A stretch of 64,000 nt of DNA from positions 640,855 through 704,854 of the forward strand of contig NZ_UAUU01000008.1 in NCBI RefSeq assembly GCF_900457465.1, in the 5' to 3' direction. The DNA comes from Sphingobacterium multivorum. GTDB lineage: Bacteria; Bacteroidota; Bacteroidia; Sphingobacteriales; Sphingobacteriaceae. This document shows, one piece after another, positions 36,277 to 46,242 of this stretch (position 1 is its first letter; each line of letters opens with the position of its first letter). A model generated the notes under the pieces. The model saw only the letters and a program-made list of their open reading frames with translations, had not been told where the DNA came from and ran no database searches. The position numbers were made by a program, and so were the translations under genes.

Positions 36277-37029
36277 TTATAAAATTGTAATACCTTGTTC
36301 GACATAAGGCTGCAAAATGCGATCAGAAGGATCCTTTTCTGTAATTAAATAACTGATATCAGATGCGCGGCATGTTAGAAAAGATGCCAGGGTATCGAGC
36401 TTATTGCTCGTTGTGGCAGCAACAATGTTCATTGAATTTTTACATAGTACTCTTTTGATAGCTGTTTCTTCGCGAGTTCTTGCCGTAAGTCCACGATAGG
36501 GGTCCAGGCTACATACACCTATGAAGCTGACATCCGCATATATTTCTTCAAAGGTAGAAATAGTTTGCTGTCCCTGCATCGTAAGAGATGATTTGCAGAA
36601 AGCGCCACCCGCGAAAATCAAGCTGATGTTTGGGAGGTTTGCAAGTATATTGGCTATCGGGAGACTATGTGTGACCACAGTAAGGTTTAGGCTATCTGGA
36701 ATGTTGCCAGCAATTGCCTGTGTTGTTGTGCCACCGTCAAAAAAGACGACTTGATGATCTTTCAATAGTGTGATCGATTTTTCTGCTATGGCTTGTTTCT
36801 CCATAACATCAAGGTTATTTCGGTCGTATATATCGAATGGTAAGTTTGACCGTAAAGTGGCTCCCCCTCGAATAGCGCGGAGCAAGCCAGCGTCAGATAG
36901 TTCTTTAAGATCACGTCGGACGGTATGCTCAGAGACACCAAGTTCGGCCGCTAACTCTGTCATTACTAATTTCCTTTCCTTTTTGATTTTAACTAATATA
37001 AAATCGTGACGTTCTTCTTTGGATATCAT
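36277..37029 (-). CDS. DeoR/GlpR-family transcriptional regulator
   Basis: Repressor of sugar metabolism type, 250 residues. The N-terminal winged HTH (about 5-60) has VMTELAAELGVSEHTVRRDL and LSDAGLLRAIRGGATL. The C-terminal DeoR sensor domain, which binds a sugar phosphate, has VFFDGGTTTQAIAGN and SFIGVCSLDPYRGLTARTREE. It is the first gene of the minus-strand set with the RpiA-like isomerase and the oxidoreductase. The sensed sugar phosphate is probably a substrate or product of those enzymes. A 10-base tandem repeat and palindrome lie about 60-80 bases upstream. Confidence 0.9.
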   Translation of the reverse strand: MISKEERHDFILVKIKKERKLVMTELAAELGVSEHTVRRDLKELSDAGLLRAIRGGATLRSNLPFDIYDRNNLDVMEKQAIAEKSITLLKDHQVVFFDGGTTTQAIAGNIPDSLNLTVVTHSLPIANILANLPNISLIFAGGAFCKSSLTMQGQQTISTFEEIYADVSFIGVCSLDPYRGLTARTREETAIKRVLCKNSMNIVAATTSNKLDTLASFLTCRASDISYLITEKDPSDRILQPYVEQGITIL

Positions 37030-37331
37030 GCTATAAATGTAGTGTTTTTGTGCTATATGTTGGAATATTTGTCATTATAATCGTTGTAGTATTGCGATAT
37101 ATTGCAATATTTCGAGTTATTTATCGTTGAATTGTTTATTTGTGTTTTTTAGTTTTGGTCCCATTTCAATTTTGTTGAACTTGTTTTTGCGGTACTTTTT
37201 TCTATTAGCATTATATTTGTGAATGATCAATAATAGTTTCGATCGCTCTTCAGTGGTAACCAATTTATAATTTTCACTTTTACAGGCTGTTGTTTGCTAC
37301 TACATGTAAAACCATAGAAATCAATTAAAAT
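37030..37331. other. Intergenic region between DeoR and GH130 genes
   Basis: 302 bases, very AT-rich, separating divergent genes. Besides the ATATTGCAATAT repeat listed separately, nothing gene-like or structured is seen. Promoters for both sides must lie here but no full TTTG/TAnnTTTG pair was found. Confidence 0.45.
37091..37110. promoter_or_regulatory. Possible operator upstream of DeoR gene
   Basis: Tandem near-repeat ATTGCGATAT-ATTGCAATAT, including the 12-base palindrome ATATTGCAATAT (37099-37110), centred about 70 bases upstream of the DeoR-type start. An autoregulatory site is a guess from position. Confidence 0.3.
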
Positions 37332-38489
37332 ATGAATATTATCGTAAAAATTGCAGGCTCTATTCTGTTCGTCTTTTTATGCGGCTGCAGCGTGCAGCCT
37401 GCTGGAAAGCTTAAAAAAGAACAATGGGTATTAGGAGGCTTTGAACGGCCCAAAGGTGTCAATCCAATTATTGAGCCCGATACGAGTTCCGTATTTTATG
37501 ATCCAATGCTGAAGAAAGAAATTCGATGGGAGGACAACGACACTTTTAATCCTGCTGCAGTAGTAAGGGGAGATAGTATCTATGTCATTTATCGTGCAGA
37601 AGATCGGACAGGAAAAGCTATTGGCCACCGGACCTCCCGATTGGGGTAAGCAGCTAGTGCTGACGGTATTCATTTTGAACGACTGAAAACGCCTATATTC
37701 TATCCGGGGCCTGATGAGCAGCAAGATAACGAGTGGCCTGGCGGGACAGAAGATCCTCGGATAGCACAGACTGAGGATGGGCGTTTTGTGCTATTTTATA
37801 CCCAATGGAACCGAAAGGTACCGCGGCTTGGTGTAGCAATATCCACTGATCTGAAACACTGGACTAAATACGGTCCTATTTTTAAGAACTCGAGAAATAG
37901 GCGCACTCTAGTCAATGAACCGCATAAATCGGCTTCTATTGTGACTACATTGAAAGGTAACAAACATGTTATAGCTAAAATCAATGGGAAATATTGGTTG
38001 TACTGGGGAGAACATGGTGTTTATGGCGCCACATCCGATAATTTGATTGACTGGGAACCCGTAACAGATAATAGAGGTACACTGAAAGCCTTCATTTCGC
38101 CGAGGGATGGTTACTTTGATAGTTCGTTGACAGAGTGCGGTCCTCCAGCAGTTTTGACTGATAAAGGAATTGTATTGCTATACAATGGTAAGAATCATGC
38201 TGAGAAAGGGGATATGCGTTTTAATAAAAATACCTATTCCGCTGGACAGGTTTTGTTTAGTCCACGAGATCCGACAAGCGTATTGGCTCGAATGGATGTT
38301 CCGTTTTTACGCCCCATGGAATCTTTCGAAAAAAGTGGGCAATATATAGATGGAACGGTTTTTATCGAAGGATTGGTCTTTTTTAAACAAAAATGGTTTT
38401 TATATTATGGTTGTGCGGACTCTAAAGTTGCTGTGGCTATTTATGATCCGCGCCATCCAGGACTTATGGATCCTGTGCCTGAACTGTAA
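37332..38489 (+). pseudogene. GH130-family glycosidase/phosphorylase lipoprotein, in-frame stop
   Basis: Five-bladed beta-propeller enzyme acting on beta-mannosides, by hydrolysis or phosphorolysis. It has a lipoprotein signal (LFVFLCGCSVQPAG). Family features are WEDNDTFNPAAVVRGDSIYV, WPGGTEDPRIAQTEDGRFVL, SATSDNLIDWEP-like propeller strands and TECGPPAVLTDKGIVLLYNG. A TAA at 37650-37652 follows HRTSRLG, and the same frame continues AASADGIHFERLKTPIF. A Tyr codon (TAC/TAT) changed to TAA would fit, because a Tyr is expected between LG and A in relatives (inferred). Restored length is about 385 residues. Export as a lipoprotein is compatible with mannan degradation. Confidence 0.78.
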
Positions 38490-38578
38490 AATGGAAGAAG
38501 TTGCCTTTGAAGCTTGTTAGGATGATGGGTAGCTGGTCAAGGAGAATTTGTTTAGTTGGCTGAGAACTTATCAAATTA

Positions 38579-38608
38579 AAAAAGGCAGATCATTTGATCT
38601 GCCTTTTT
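38579..38608 (-). terminator. Terminator of tRNA-His
   Basis: Perfect 14-base inverted repeat (AAAAAGGCAGATCA / TGATCTGCCTTTTT, 2-base loop) one base past the 3' end of the minus-strand tRNA, giving a T-run on that strand. Confidence 0.8.
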
Positions 38609-38609
38609 G

Positions 38610-38684
38610 GGTAAGTAATCGGGCTCGAACCGACGACCCCTAGAACCACAATCTAGTGCTCTAACCAACTGAGCTATACCTACC
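38610..38684 (-). tRNA. tRNA-His (GTG)
   Basis: 75-base cloverleaf on the minus strand. The 7-bp acceptor GTAGGTA/TACTTAC is preceded by G-1 facing a C at position 73, the tRNA-His identity pair. The D arm is GCTC/GAGC, the anticodon arm CTAGA-TTGTGGT-TCTAG has anticodon GTG, and the T arm is GTCGG-TTCGAGC-CCGAT. CCA is not encoded. Confidence 0.97.
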
Positions 38685-38699
38685 GTGATTTTGATGATA

Positions 38700-38731
38700 C
38701 AAAAGTACGATTAAACCCTATTCCCTCCAAA
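38700..38731 (-). promoter_or_regulatory. Promoter of tRNA-His
   Basis: On the minus strand TTTG (38728-38731), a 20-base gap and TACTTTTG (38700-38707) give a full Bacteroidota promoter whose -7 element ends 15 bases before the tRNA. Confidence 0.75.
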
Positions 38732-38877
38732 TATTTGACTGAAAAAAAAACAGCGTTTAAAGCCAACTGGGTGAAGATTAGTTTATTAAATTTAATAAAA
38801 AACATCTAAAGGGTTGCATTTTGATAATGCTATGCATTTGGCTGCTCCAAATTTGTCATTTGTGTCCAATTTTTAAT

Positions 38878-38914
38878 AAAAAAGGCGGTTACTATTAAAG
38901 AGACCGCCTTTTTT
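38878..38914 (-). terminator. Terminator after htpG
   Basis: Inverted repeat AAAAAAGGCGGT / ACCGCCTTTTTT with a 13-base loop, 16 bases past the htpG stop on the minus strand and ending in a T-run. Confidence 0.75.
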
Positions 38915-38930
38915 ATTAGAAGGAATACCC

Positions 38931-40820
38931 TTAAATCATTTCTACACTTCTCTTCACAAAAGATGTCAGATCTGCTCCTGACAATAAACCTCTGGATAAG
39001 AGTGCTAAATCAAAAGCTTGTTTCGCCAGTTTTGAACCTTCTTCGTCTGATGACGATAAAATTCTTTTGATCAGCGGATGGTTCCCATTGACTGTTACCT
39101 TATAATTATCGGCAATGAACCATAAAAATTCATGCCACCACCTGTCTTGGCCATATCTTTCATTCGACGCATAAATTCATCAATTGTTACCGATACAGGC
39201 AGGTCACTTTCATTTAACGCGTCAACTTCAACTTTCATATCTTGGCGCGAAATTGCTTTTTCGAAAACCTCCAGCGCTTTTTTTGGATTCTTCTTCTGAA
39301 AGGGCCAATTCAACCTTTTCATCTTTTTGGATCAACTTATCGATAACGTCAGCATCTACACGTTTCAGCTGTACCTTATCGCCGCCCTTTTGCTCTAAAT
39401 AAGCTGCAAAGTGTGTATCCAATGGCCCATCAAGCATCAAAACATCATAACCTTTGTTTAATGCCGTTTGGATAAAGCCATCTTGTTGAGCGGCGTCATG
39501 TGTATATAAGTAGACAATGTTACCATCTTTATCTACCTGGATATCTTTGACCTTTTCGTAATACTCTTTAATGGTGAAGCTTTGGTTACCTGTGTTTTTT
39601 ACTAAACAGAAGTCATTTGCTTTTTCAGCAAATTTCTCATCGCTAAGCATACCGTATTTGATAAATAAACCGATATCCGTCCATTTCTCTTCAAATCCCT
39701 TACGGTCGGTCTTAAATATTTCGTTCAATTTGTCAGCCACCTTTTTGGTGATATAACTGTTGATTTTTTTTACGTTACTGTCTGCCTGTAAAAATGAACG
39801 GGATACGTTTAACGGAATGTCCGGTGAATCAATTACCCCATGAAGTAACATCAAGAATTCAGGAACAATATCTTTCACCTCATCGGTGATAAACACTTGT
39901 CGAGAATAGAGTTTAATTTTATTACGCTGGATTTCCAGTTCATTTTTAACTTTAGGGAAGTAGAGGATACCTGTCAGGTTGAATGGGTAATCAACATTGA
40001 GGTGTATCCAAAACAAAGGTTCATCCATTGAATATGGATAGAGTTCGCGGTAGAAGGCTAGATAATCTTCGTCTTTTAATTCAGACGGTGATTTTGTCCA
40101 GGCTGGATTGGTATTATTGATGATATTATCTACCTCTACAGATTTGTATTTTGGTTTTCCTTCTTCGTCTTCACCGTCCTGTTCAGAATTTGTTTTGGTG
40201 CCAAAACGGATTGAAACAGGAAGAAATTTAGCATACTTATCTAAAATGTCCTGTAGTCGTGCCTGGCTTAAAAATTCTGTTGATTCTTCATTAATATGTA
40301 AGATGACGTCGGTACCACGTGTGGTTCTTGAGCCCGTAGAAATTTCGTAAGATGTACTACCATCGCAAGTCCAATGAGCCGGTTCTGCGCCATCTTGATA
40401 GGATAAAGATTGGATTTCTACGGTATCGGCTACCATAAATGCGGAATAGAAGCCTAAACCAAAGCGACCAATGATTTCATTTGCGTCATTTGCCTCCTTG
40501 AATTTTTCCATGAACTCTGTTGCTCCTGAGAAAGCGATCTGGTTGATGTATTTTTTTATTTCATCGGCTGTCATACCAATACCATTATCGGAAATAGTGA
40601 TGGTCTTGGCCGCTTCATCAAATTTTACGTCTACAATCAATTCTCCTGTTTCCCCTTGGTATTGACCCAAAGAAGCCAGACGTTTGATTTTTTGAGAAGC
40701 ATCAACGGCATTAGATACCAGTTCACGCAAGAAAATTTCATTATCAGAGTATAAGAACTTTTTGATTACGGGAAATATATTCTCCGTGTGAATTGAAATA
40801 CTACCTTTTTCTGGATTCAT
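38931..40820 (-). pseudogene. htpG: Hsp90 chaperone HtpG (two frameshifts)
   Basis: ATP-dependent molecular chaperone. The N-terminal GHKL ATPase has FLRELVSNAVDASQKI, ISDNGIGMTADEI and GRFGLGFYSAFMVAD. The middle domain has PLNVSRSFLQAD and a client-binding segment. The main frame ends at 39228. Removing one A from the seven-A run near 39285 continues SKKALEVFEKAISRQDMKV and the C-terminal dimerisation domain. A second shift near 39107 (one missing base) links MNFYGSLP to DNYKVTVNGNHPLIKRILSS, ending SFVKRSVEMI at 38931. Restored length is about 629 residues, normal for HtpG. Frameshifts in a gene this conserved support sequencing error. Confidence 0.9.
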
Positions 40821-40988
40821 AATTTGTATGTCGCTATTTTAATTTTATGATTTGTTTAAAACATACAATCAGTGTTCCAAATCGTCCCTACAGGACATGA
40901 TGGCAGAAAACCGCCTATTTTGTCATAGGCTCATTCGGTGATTTACGGACTCGTAAAGCAAACTGTCATATAGCGTAAGTCCCTTTCG

Positions 40989-41552
40989 CTAATTTAGACC
41001 TGGGCTCTGTGGGAAGTTGGCGACATGTGCATATTTGGGACCTAATCCAATGATGGCATCCTTCCATAGCAATTCGCCATTACCTTCAAAAATGAGCTGA
41101 TGGTGGTATTTGTTTTGTACAGCCCAGCAATTTTCTTTGATTTCGCCGTCCAACTGACCGGCAGACCATCCAGAATATCCGATAAAGAATTTTAATTCGT
41201 CAGGTTTTATGCTATCGGTTTGTATGGCTTCAATAAGCTTTTCTTCATCGCCTCCAAAATAGATTCCAGGAGCCACTTCCTCGCCACTTAGCAGTAAATC
41301 AAAACGGCTATGTACAAAAAAAAGACTTTCCTGAGCCACAGGACCACCGACGTAGATGGGGAAATTGCAATTCGGTATAGATTCCAATAATTGGCCTATG
41401 CGAACATTGGTTTGATTATTTAGGACAAATCCGAGGGAACCCTCTGTATTGTATTCACATAACAATATCACGGATCTGAGGAATCTAGGGTCTAGCATAA
41501 ATGGCTCGGAAATCAATAGACTTCCTTTTTGTGGGTTTAGTTCGGTAAACAT
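40989..41552 (-). CDS. YqgE/AlgH-family protein
   Basis: Cytoplasmic protein of 187 residues of the UPF0301/YqgE/AlgH family. It shows the characteristic start NPQKGSLLISEPFMLDPRF, the FVLNNQTNVRI strand and IYVGGPVAQESLFFVH, followed by GIYFGGDEEKL and the conserved FIGYSGWSAGQLDGEI. The biochemical role is not established for the family. It is divergent from the pdxH-nuoCD operon. Confidence 0.9.
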   Translation of the reverse strand: MFTELNPQKGSLLISEPFMLDPRFLRSVILLCEYNTEGSLGFVLNNQTNVRIGQLLESIPNCNFPIYVGGPVAQESLFFVHSRFDLLLSGEEVAPGIYFGGDEEKLIEAIQTDSIKPDELKFFIGYSGWSAGQLDGEIKENCWAVQNKYHHQLIFEGNGELLWKDAIIGLGPKYAHVANFPQSPGLN

Positions 41553-41704
41553 ATAGCGCGAATTTTAATTATTTATTGAATTTAATCTTTTTTATTTAAT
41601 CTATGCGAGATTTGTGCCAAAATTGAGATTTTGTCAATTTCTACTAACTTTATAGAGAAAAAGCAATGATTTTAGTAAGTTTGTGGGATATAAAACAGGT
41701 TTCT

Positions 41705-42358
41705 ATGTCCATTCAACATAAAGATATTGCAGCAATCAGACAGGATTACGTATTAGGTAGCCTATCTGAATCGGATGTGGATCGTAATCCAGTCCACCAG
41801 TTTAAAAAATGGTTTGATGAGGCTATTCACAGCGAGGTAATCGAGCCTAATGCCATGGTGCTTTCAACGGTGTCATCCGATCAATTACCTTCCTCGCGAG
41901 TTGTTTTATTGAAGGACATTGTAGCTGAAGGACTGGTCTTTTTTACAAATTATGAAAGCCGTAAAGGGGAAGACATGAAAGTGAATCCGCATGTTGCCAT
42001 GTTGTTTTTTTGGCCTGAATTACAAAGGCAGGTCCGAATTGAAGGTGTTATTGATTTTGTAAGTGAGGCCGATTCCGATGAATATTTCCAATCGCGCCCA
42101 AAAGCAAGCCGTATCGGTGCACTAGCATCCCCGCAGAGCCATGAAATCCCCAACCGTAGTTTTTTGGAAAACAGGGTGGAAGCACTCGAAAACCAATACA
42201 ATGGAAGCGATTCTGTACCGAGACCGTCACATTGGGGTGGCTATCTGTTGAAACCGATTTATTTTGAGTTTTGGCAGGGGCGTGCAAGCCGGCTACATGA
42301 TCGCATAGTCTATAAAAAGGTGTCGGATTCCTGGAAGATTACGCGTATAGCTCCATAA
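41705..42358 (+). CDS. pdxH: Pyridoxamine 5'-phosphate oxidase
   Basis: FMN enzyme oxidising pyridoxine/pyridoxamine 5'-phosphate to pyridoxal phosphate. The ATG at 41705 (MSIQHKDIAAIRQDYVLGSL) is preferred over an upstream in-frame ATG at 41666. Motifs include SSRVVLLKDIVAEGLVFFTN, FFWPELQRQVRIEG, RPKASRIGALASPQS and the C-terminal FWQGRASRLHDRIVY (PNPOx_C, RxHDR). Length 217 residues is normal. The stop is 2 bases before nuoC, implying co-transcription with complex I genes, an unusual pairing. Confidence 0.93.
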   Translation: MSIQHKDIAAIRQDYVLGSLSESDVDRNPVHQFKKWFDEAIHSEVIEPNAMVLSTVSSDQLPSSRVVLLKDIVAEGLVFFTNYESRKGEDMKVNPHVAMLFFWPELQRQVRIEGVIDFVSEADSDEYFQSRPKASRIGALASPQSHEIPNRSFLENRVEALENQYNGSDSVPRPSHWGGYLLKPIYFEFWQGRASRLHDRIVYKKVSDSWKITRIAP

Positions 42359-42360
42359 AT

Positions 42361-42849
42361 ATGACATTTGACGAAATTAAATCGATGCTTGTTTCCAAAT
42401 TTGGAACTCAACTTATTCTTAAAGAAGATCGCAATGGGCTGCAGCCTGCACTATTTATAGATAAAGCAGATATTGTAGCCGTTTGTTTATTCCTCCGGGA
42501 TACAGAAGGCTTATATTTTGATTTTTTAAGCAACCTTACTGCAGTGGATTATCAAACGCATTTTACCATTGTCTACCATTTAAATTCCTTGCCGTATCAA
42601 CACAATTTGGTCTTAAAAGTTGAGTTGTCTGGTCATCGTTCGCTGGATGAACTACCGGAGATTCCTTCGCTTACTTCGGTGTGGCGCACGGCAGACTGGC
42701 ATGAGCGCGAAGCATTTGACCTGATGGGGATTTATTTTGAGGGACATCCGGACCTTAGAAGGATTTTGCTGCCTGACGATTGGGAGGGCTATCCTTTACG
42801 GAAGGATTATGAGGAAGCGGAGAAATATCATGGCATTCATATTAATTGA
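42361..42849 (+). CDS. nuoC: NADH-quinone oxidoreductase subunit C
   Basis: Hydrophilic 30-kDa-type subunit of respiratory complex I at the quinone-module junction, 162 residues. The family signature ERE-[AE]-[FW]-D-L-x-G-I-x-F is present as [20 protein letters not shown], followed by [18 protein letters not shown]. It lies between pdxH and nuoD with gaps of 2 and 5 bases. No nuoA, nuoB, nuoH or other complex I gene is in the window, so this is a detached C-D pair. Confidence 0.93.
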   Translation: MTFDEIKSMLVSKFGTQLILKEDRNGLQPALFIDKADIVAVCLFLRDTEGLYFDFLSNLTAVDYQTHFTIVYHLNSLPYQHNLVLKVELSGHRSLDELPEIPSLTSVWRTADWHEREAFDLMGIYFEGHPDLRRILLPDDWEGYPLRKDYEEAEKYHGIHIN

Positions 42850-42854
42850 TAGAA

Positions 42855-44051
42855 ATGGCGAATCCAAAATATAAAGAGGCATTACTGCGCTATGAAAAAC
42901 ACCTTACAGAGATCTCAAGTCAGGAAATGGTGTTGAATATGGGACCTCAGCACCCTTCGACACATGGTGTGCTTCGGTTACAACTGATTACAGACGGAGA
43001 GATTGTGAAAGAGGTTGTTCCACATTTGGGTTATCTGCATCGTTGTTTCGATAAGCATGCTGAATCGTTGAATTATGCAAAAACAATTCCTTTTACCGAT
43101 CGCTTGGACTATTTGGCTTCGATGAACAATAGCCATGCTTTCGTTATGGGGGTTGAACGTATGCTTGGCCTTGACAGCAAAATACCTAAAAGAATAGAGT
43201 ACATTCGGGTTTTGGTCTGTGAACTCAACCGAATAGCATCCCACCTGATTGCTATTGGTACATATGGTATTGATATCGGTGCCACAACGCCATTTTTGTG
43301 GTGTTTTCGGGATCGTGAACATATCATGAATATGTTGGAATGGGCCTCAGGTTCCAGGATGCTGTACAACTATATCTGGGTAGGCGGGTTATTTTATGAT
43401 TTGCCCGTTGGCTTTGAAGAGCGCTGTACAGAATTTATCACGTATTTCAAACCTAAATTGGTCGAACTGGATGAGATATTGACACAGAACCAAATATTTA
43501 TTTCCCGTACGGCTAAAATAGGTGTACTTCCTGCTGATGTAGCCATAAATTATGGTGTATCGGGACCTATGCTGCGTGCTTCGGGAATAAAATGGGATTT
43601 GAGACGCATAGATGGTTATTCTGTCTACCCGGAAATTGATTTCGAGATACCTGTGGGAAAAGGTGAAATGGGGGTAATCGGTGATTGCTGGGATCGTTAT
43701 AAAGTTAGGGTGGACGAGGTCAAGGAATCGGTTCGCATTGTCGAACAATGCCTTGAACGACTACAGAAAGACTTTAAACGTACGGCCGAATTTGATCCGC
43801 GCGCTTTGGTCCCGAACAAAGTGAATCTGAAAGCTCAGGACTACTATGTCCGTGCTGAAAATCCGAAAGGAGAATTAGGGTTTTATTTTGTCACAAAAGA
43901 TAAATCAGATATCCCGTTGCGGGTCAAGTCAAGGGGCCCAAGCTTTAATAACCTTTCCGTGATTTCAGAACTTGGAAAAGGGGTGCTGATTGCTGATTTA
44001 ATTGCGATCCTAGGATCGATTGATATCGTTTTGGGAGAGGTTGATCGTTAG
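42855..44051 (+). CDS. nuoD: NADH-quinone oxidoreductase subunit D
   Basis: 49-kDa subunit of complex I, forming part of the quinone site, 398 residues from ATG 42855 (a TTG at 42846 in the same frame is less likely). Motifs: [52 protein letters not shown], and the C-terminal [20 protein letters not shown] ending in GEVDR. All are standard for NuoD. A hairpin terminator follows about 150 bases later. Confidence 0.95.
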   Translation: MANPKYKEALLRYEKHLTEISSQEMVLNMGPQHPSTHGVLRLQLITDGEIVKEVVPHLGYLHRCFDKHAESLNYAKTIPFTDRLDYLASMNNSHAFVMGVERMLGLDSKIPKRIEYIRVLVCELNRIASHLIAIGTYGIDIGATTPFLWCFRDREHIMNMLEWASGSRMLYNYIWVGGLFYDLPVGFEERCTEFITYFKPKLVELDEILTQNQIFISRTAKIGVLPADVAINYGVSGPMLRASGIKWDLRRIDGYSVYPEIDFEIPVGKGEMGVIGDCWDRYKVRVDEVKESVRIVEQCLERLQKDFKRTAEFDPRALVPNKVNLKAQDYYVRAENPKGELGFYFVTKDKSDIPLRVKSRGPSFNNLSVISELGKGVLIADLIAILGSIDIVLGEVDR

Positions 44052-44382
44052 ACTGCGGTAGTGTGCATGTTTTATAAACGATTTAGCAAAATAAAATAGA
44101 GATTGTATTGAAAATGTTGCATAAAAACGCAATTAAATTTGTAATTGAAAGCAATTTTCATCATATTTGCAGTCTCATAATTTAAGTTTATAATTGGTTA
44201 ATGAAAGCTCGTTACTCCCAAAGTAACGGGCTTCTCTTTTTTATAGTGTGCAATCTATTGATGCTGTGTATTTATGATACTGGTGTGTTGGTTTGAGATT
44301 GAAGGGTTTACTGCCTTTTCTCGCGAGTATTGTTGATTATCCTGTAGATTTCATCGAATTCCTGTACTAGAATTTAACGTAA
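44052..44382. other. Intergenic region after nuoD
   Basis: About 330 bases without a supported gene. It contains the hairpin at 44205-44243 and AT-rich DNA that must carry the promoter of the glycosyltransferase-ruvB pair; no clear -33/-7 pair was seen. Confidence 0.5.
44205..44243 (+). terminator. Terminator after nuoD
   Basis: Hairpin AAGCTCGTTACT / AGTAACGGGCTT (one G-U pair, 5-base loop) followed by CTCTTTTTT. Confidence 0.7.
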
Positions 44383-44415
44383 ATGATTACCTTTACTGGT
44401 CTTAAATATAAAAAA

Positions 44416-45150
44416 GTGACGGATAGTTTAGTTATCATTCCAACATATAATGAAAAGGAAAATATTGAAAAAATCATTCGCAAAGTTTTTTCCTTATCAC
44501 ACGCATTTGATATTCTAATTGTAGACGATGGTTCGCCCGATGGGACGGCGACAATCATCAAGAATTTACAGGTTAATGAATTTTCTGGCCGTTTGTTTAT
44601 CGAAGAGCGAATCGGGAAGCTGGGTTTAGGAACAGCGTATATCCATGGATTTAAATGGGCGCTATCCGCGAACATTACCGCTATATTTCGAAATGGATGC
44701 AGATTTCAGCCACAATCCAGAGGATTTACTTCGTTTACGGCAGGCTTGTGCGGATGGTGCAGACATGAGCATAGGTTCGCGTTATATCAAGGGCGTGAAT
44801 GTTGTCAATTGGCCGATGAGCCGTGTGTTGATGTCCTATTTTGCTTCAGTATATGTTCTTTTATAACGGGAATAAATATCCAGGATGCTACCGCAGGATT
44901 TGTTTGTTTCACGAGGGAAGTCCTGAGGACAATCCCACTCGAAAAGATTAAGTTTGTAGGGTATGCTTTCCAGATTGAAATGAAATTCACCGCCATAAAA
45001 TATGGCTTTGATGTAGTCGAAGTACCCATTATATTCACAGATCGGACCGAAGGCACATCAAAGATGAGCACAAGTATCTTTAAGGAAGCTTTTTTTGGAG
45101 TTATCCAATTGAAATTAGGAAGTATCGGAAAGCGGTACAAGAGAAATTAA
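44416..45150 (+). pseudogene. Polyprenol/dolichol-phosphate mannose synthase-like GT2 (three frameshifts)
   Basis: Family 2 glycosyltransferase transferring a sugar to a lipid carrier at the membrane. GTG 44416 gives a start at TDSLVIIPTYNEKENI; ATG 44383 would add 11 residues. Motifs: LIVDDGSPDGTATII, FEMDADFSHNPEDLL (DxD) and GSRYIKGVNVVNWPMSR. The catalytic region lies in a second frame (44645-44866). Single missing bases near 44668 and 44689 enter it, and one in the T run near 44853 returns to the first frame at FITGINIQDATAGFVCF. The C-terminus is EGTSKMSTSIFKEAFFGVIQL. Restored length is about 246 residues. ruvB starts 12 bases later. Confidence 0.82.
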
Positions 45151-45162
45151 AAGATCGCTACA

Positions 45163-46184
45163 ATGAACGAGAATTTAGATCCAAATCCAGAGCGTCTGAG
45201 CAACACAGATCGTGATATTGAACGGGCATTGCGGCCTCAGGCTTTTGAAGATTTTACAGGTCAGGCTAAAATATTAGAGAACCTCAATATTTTTGTGAAG
45301 GCAGCCAGGCTGAGAGGCGAGGCGCTGGATCACGTTTTGCTACATGGCCCCCCAGGCTTAGGAAAGACGACCTTATCCCATATCATTGCTAATGAGATGG
45401 GTGTTGGCATTAAAATTACTTCGGGACCTGTATTGGATAAACCGGGTGATCTTGCAGGATTATTGACAAATCTCGAAGAAGGGGGATGTCTTGTTTATCG
45501 ATGAGATCCACCGTTTAAGCCCTTTAGTAGAAGAATATCTCTATTCGGCAATGGAAGATTTTAAAATCGACATTATGCTGGAAACAGGACCGAATGCACG
45601 GTCTGTGCAGATCTCCCTTAATCCGTTTACCCTAATCGGGGCAACAACACGCTCAGGACTTTTGACAGCCCCCTTGCGTGCACGCTTTGGAATTAATTCG
45701 CGCCTACAATATTATGATGCGAAACTCCTGACAACTATCGTGTTGCGTTCGGCACATATCTTAAACACACCGATTTCTGATGAAGGTGCCTATGAGATTG
45801 CACGAAGAGCAGAGGTACACCCCGGATAGCCAATGCTTTACTGCGCCGTACACGGGATTTTGCACAGATAAAGGGTAACGGAAGCATCGATAAAGAAATA
45901 GCGAAATATGCTTTGCACGCGCTTAATGTGGATGAAAATGGTTTAGACGAGATGGACAACAAAATCTTAACGACTATTATAGACAAATTTAAAGGTGGAC
46001 CTGTCGGTTTAAAAACTGTAGCCACAGCAGTTGGGGAGGATGAAGGTACGATTGAGGAAGTCTACGAACCCTTTCTGATTCAAGAAGGATACATTATGCG
46101 GACCTCGCGGGGGCGCGAATGTACCGAGCTGCTTATAAGCATTTGGGCCGTGTCAATCACTCGAAAGGAAATACATTGTTTTAA
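45163..46184 (+). pseudogene. ruvB: Holliday junction branch migration helicase RuvB (three frameshifts)
   Basis: AAA+ motor for Holliday junction branch migration. Walker A is [20 protein letters not shown]. The first frame ends at 45504; dropping one G from the GGGGG run near 45483 continues [18 protein letters not shown] (Walker B), then [20 protein letters not shown] (sensor 1). A missing A near 45806 joins [20 protein letters not shown] (arginine finger region). A missing G near 46131 joins the end, [16 protein letters not shown], with TAA at 46182. The winged-helix DNA-binding domain is present ([19 protein letters not shown]). Restored length is about 340 residues, as expected. Loss of such a core gene is unlikely, so sequencing error is favoured. 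Confidence 0.88.
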
Positions 46185-46242
46185 TCGCGAATAGAAACGA
46201 TACTTTAACTTTTCTGCTGAATAATTTTATTGGTCCGGCTCA

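Noticed and set aside
41666..41704. Upstream ATG as start of pdxH
   Set aside because: It adds 13 residues not seen at the start of typical PdxH; MSIQHKDIAAIR at 41705 fits better.
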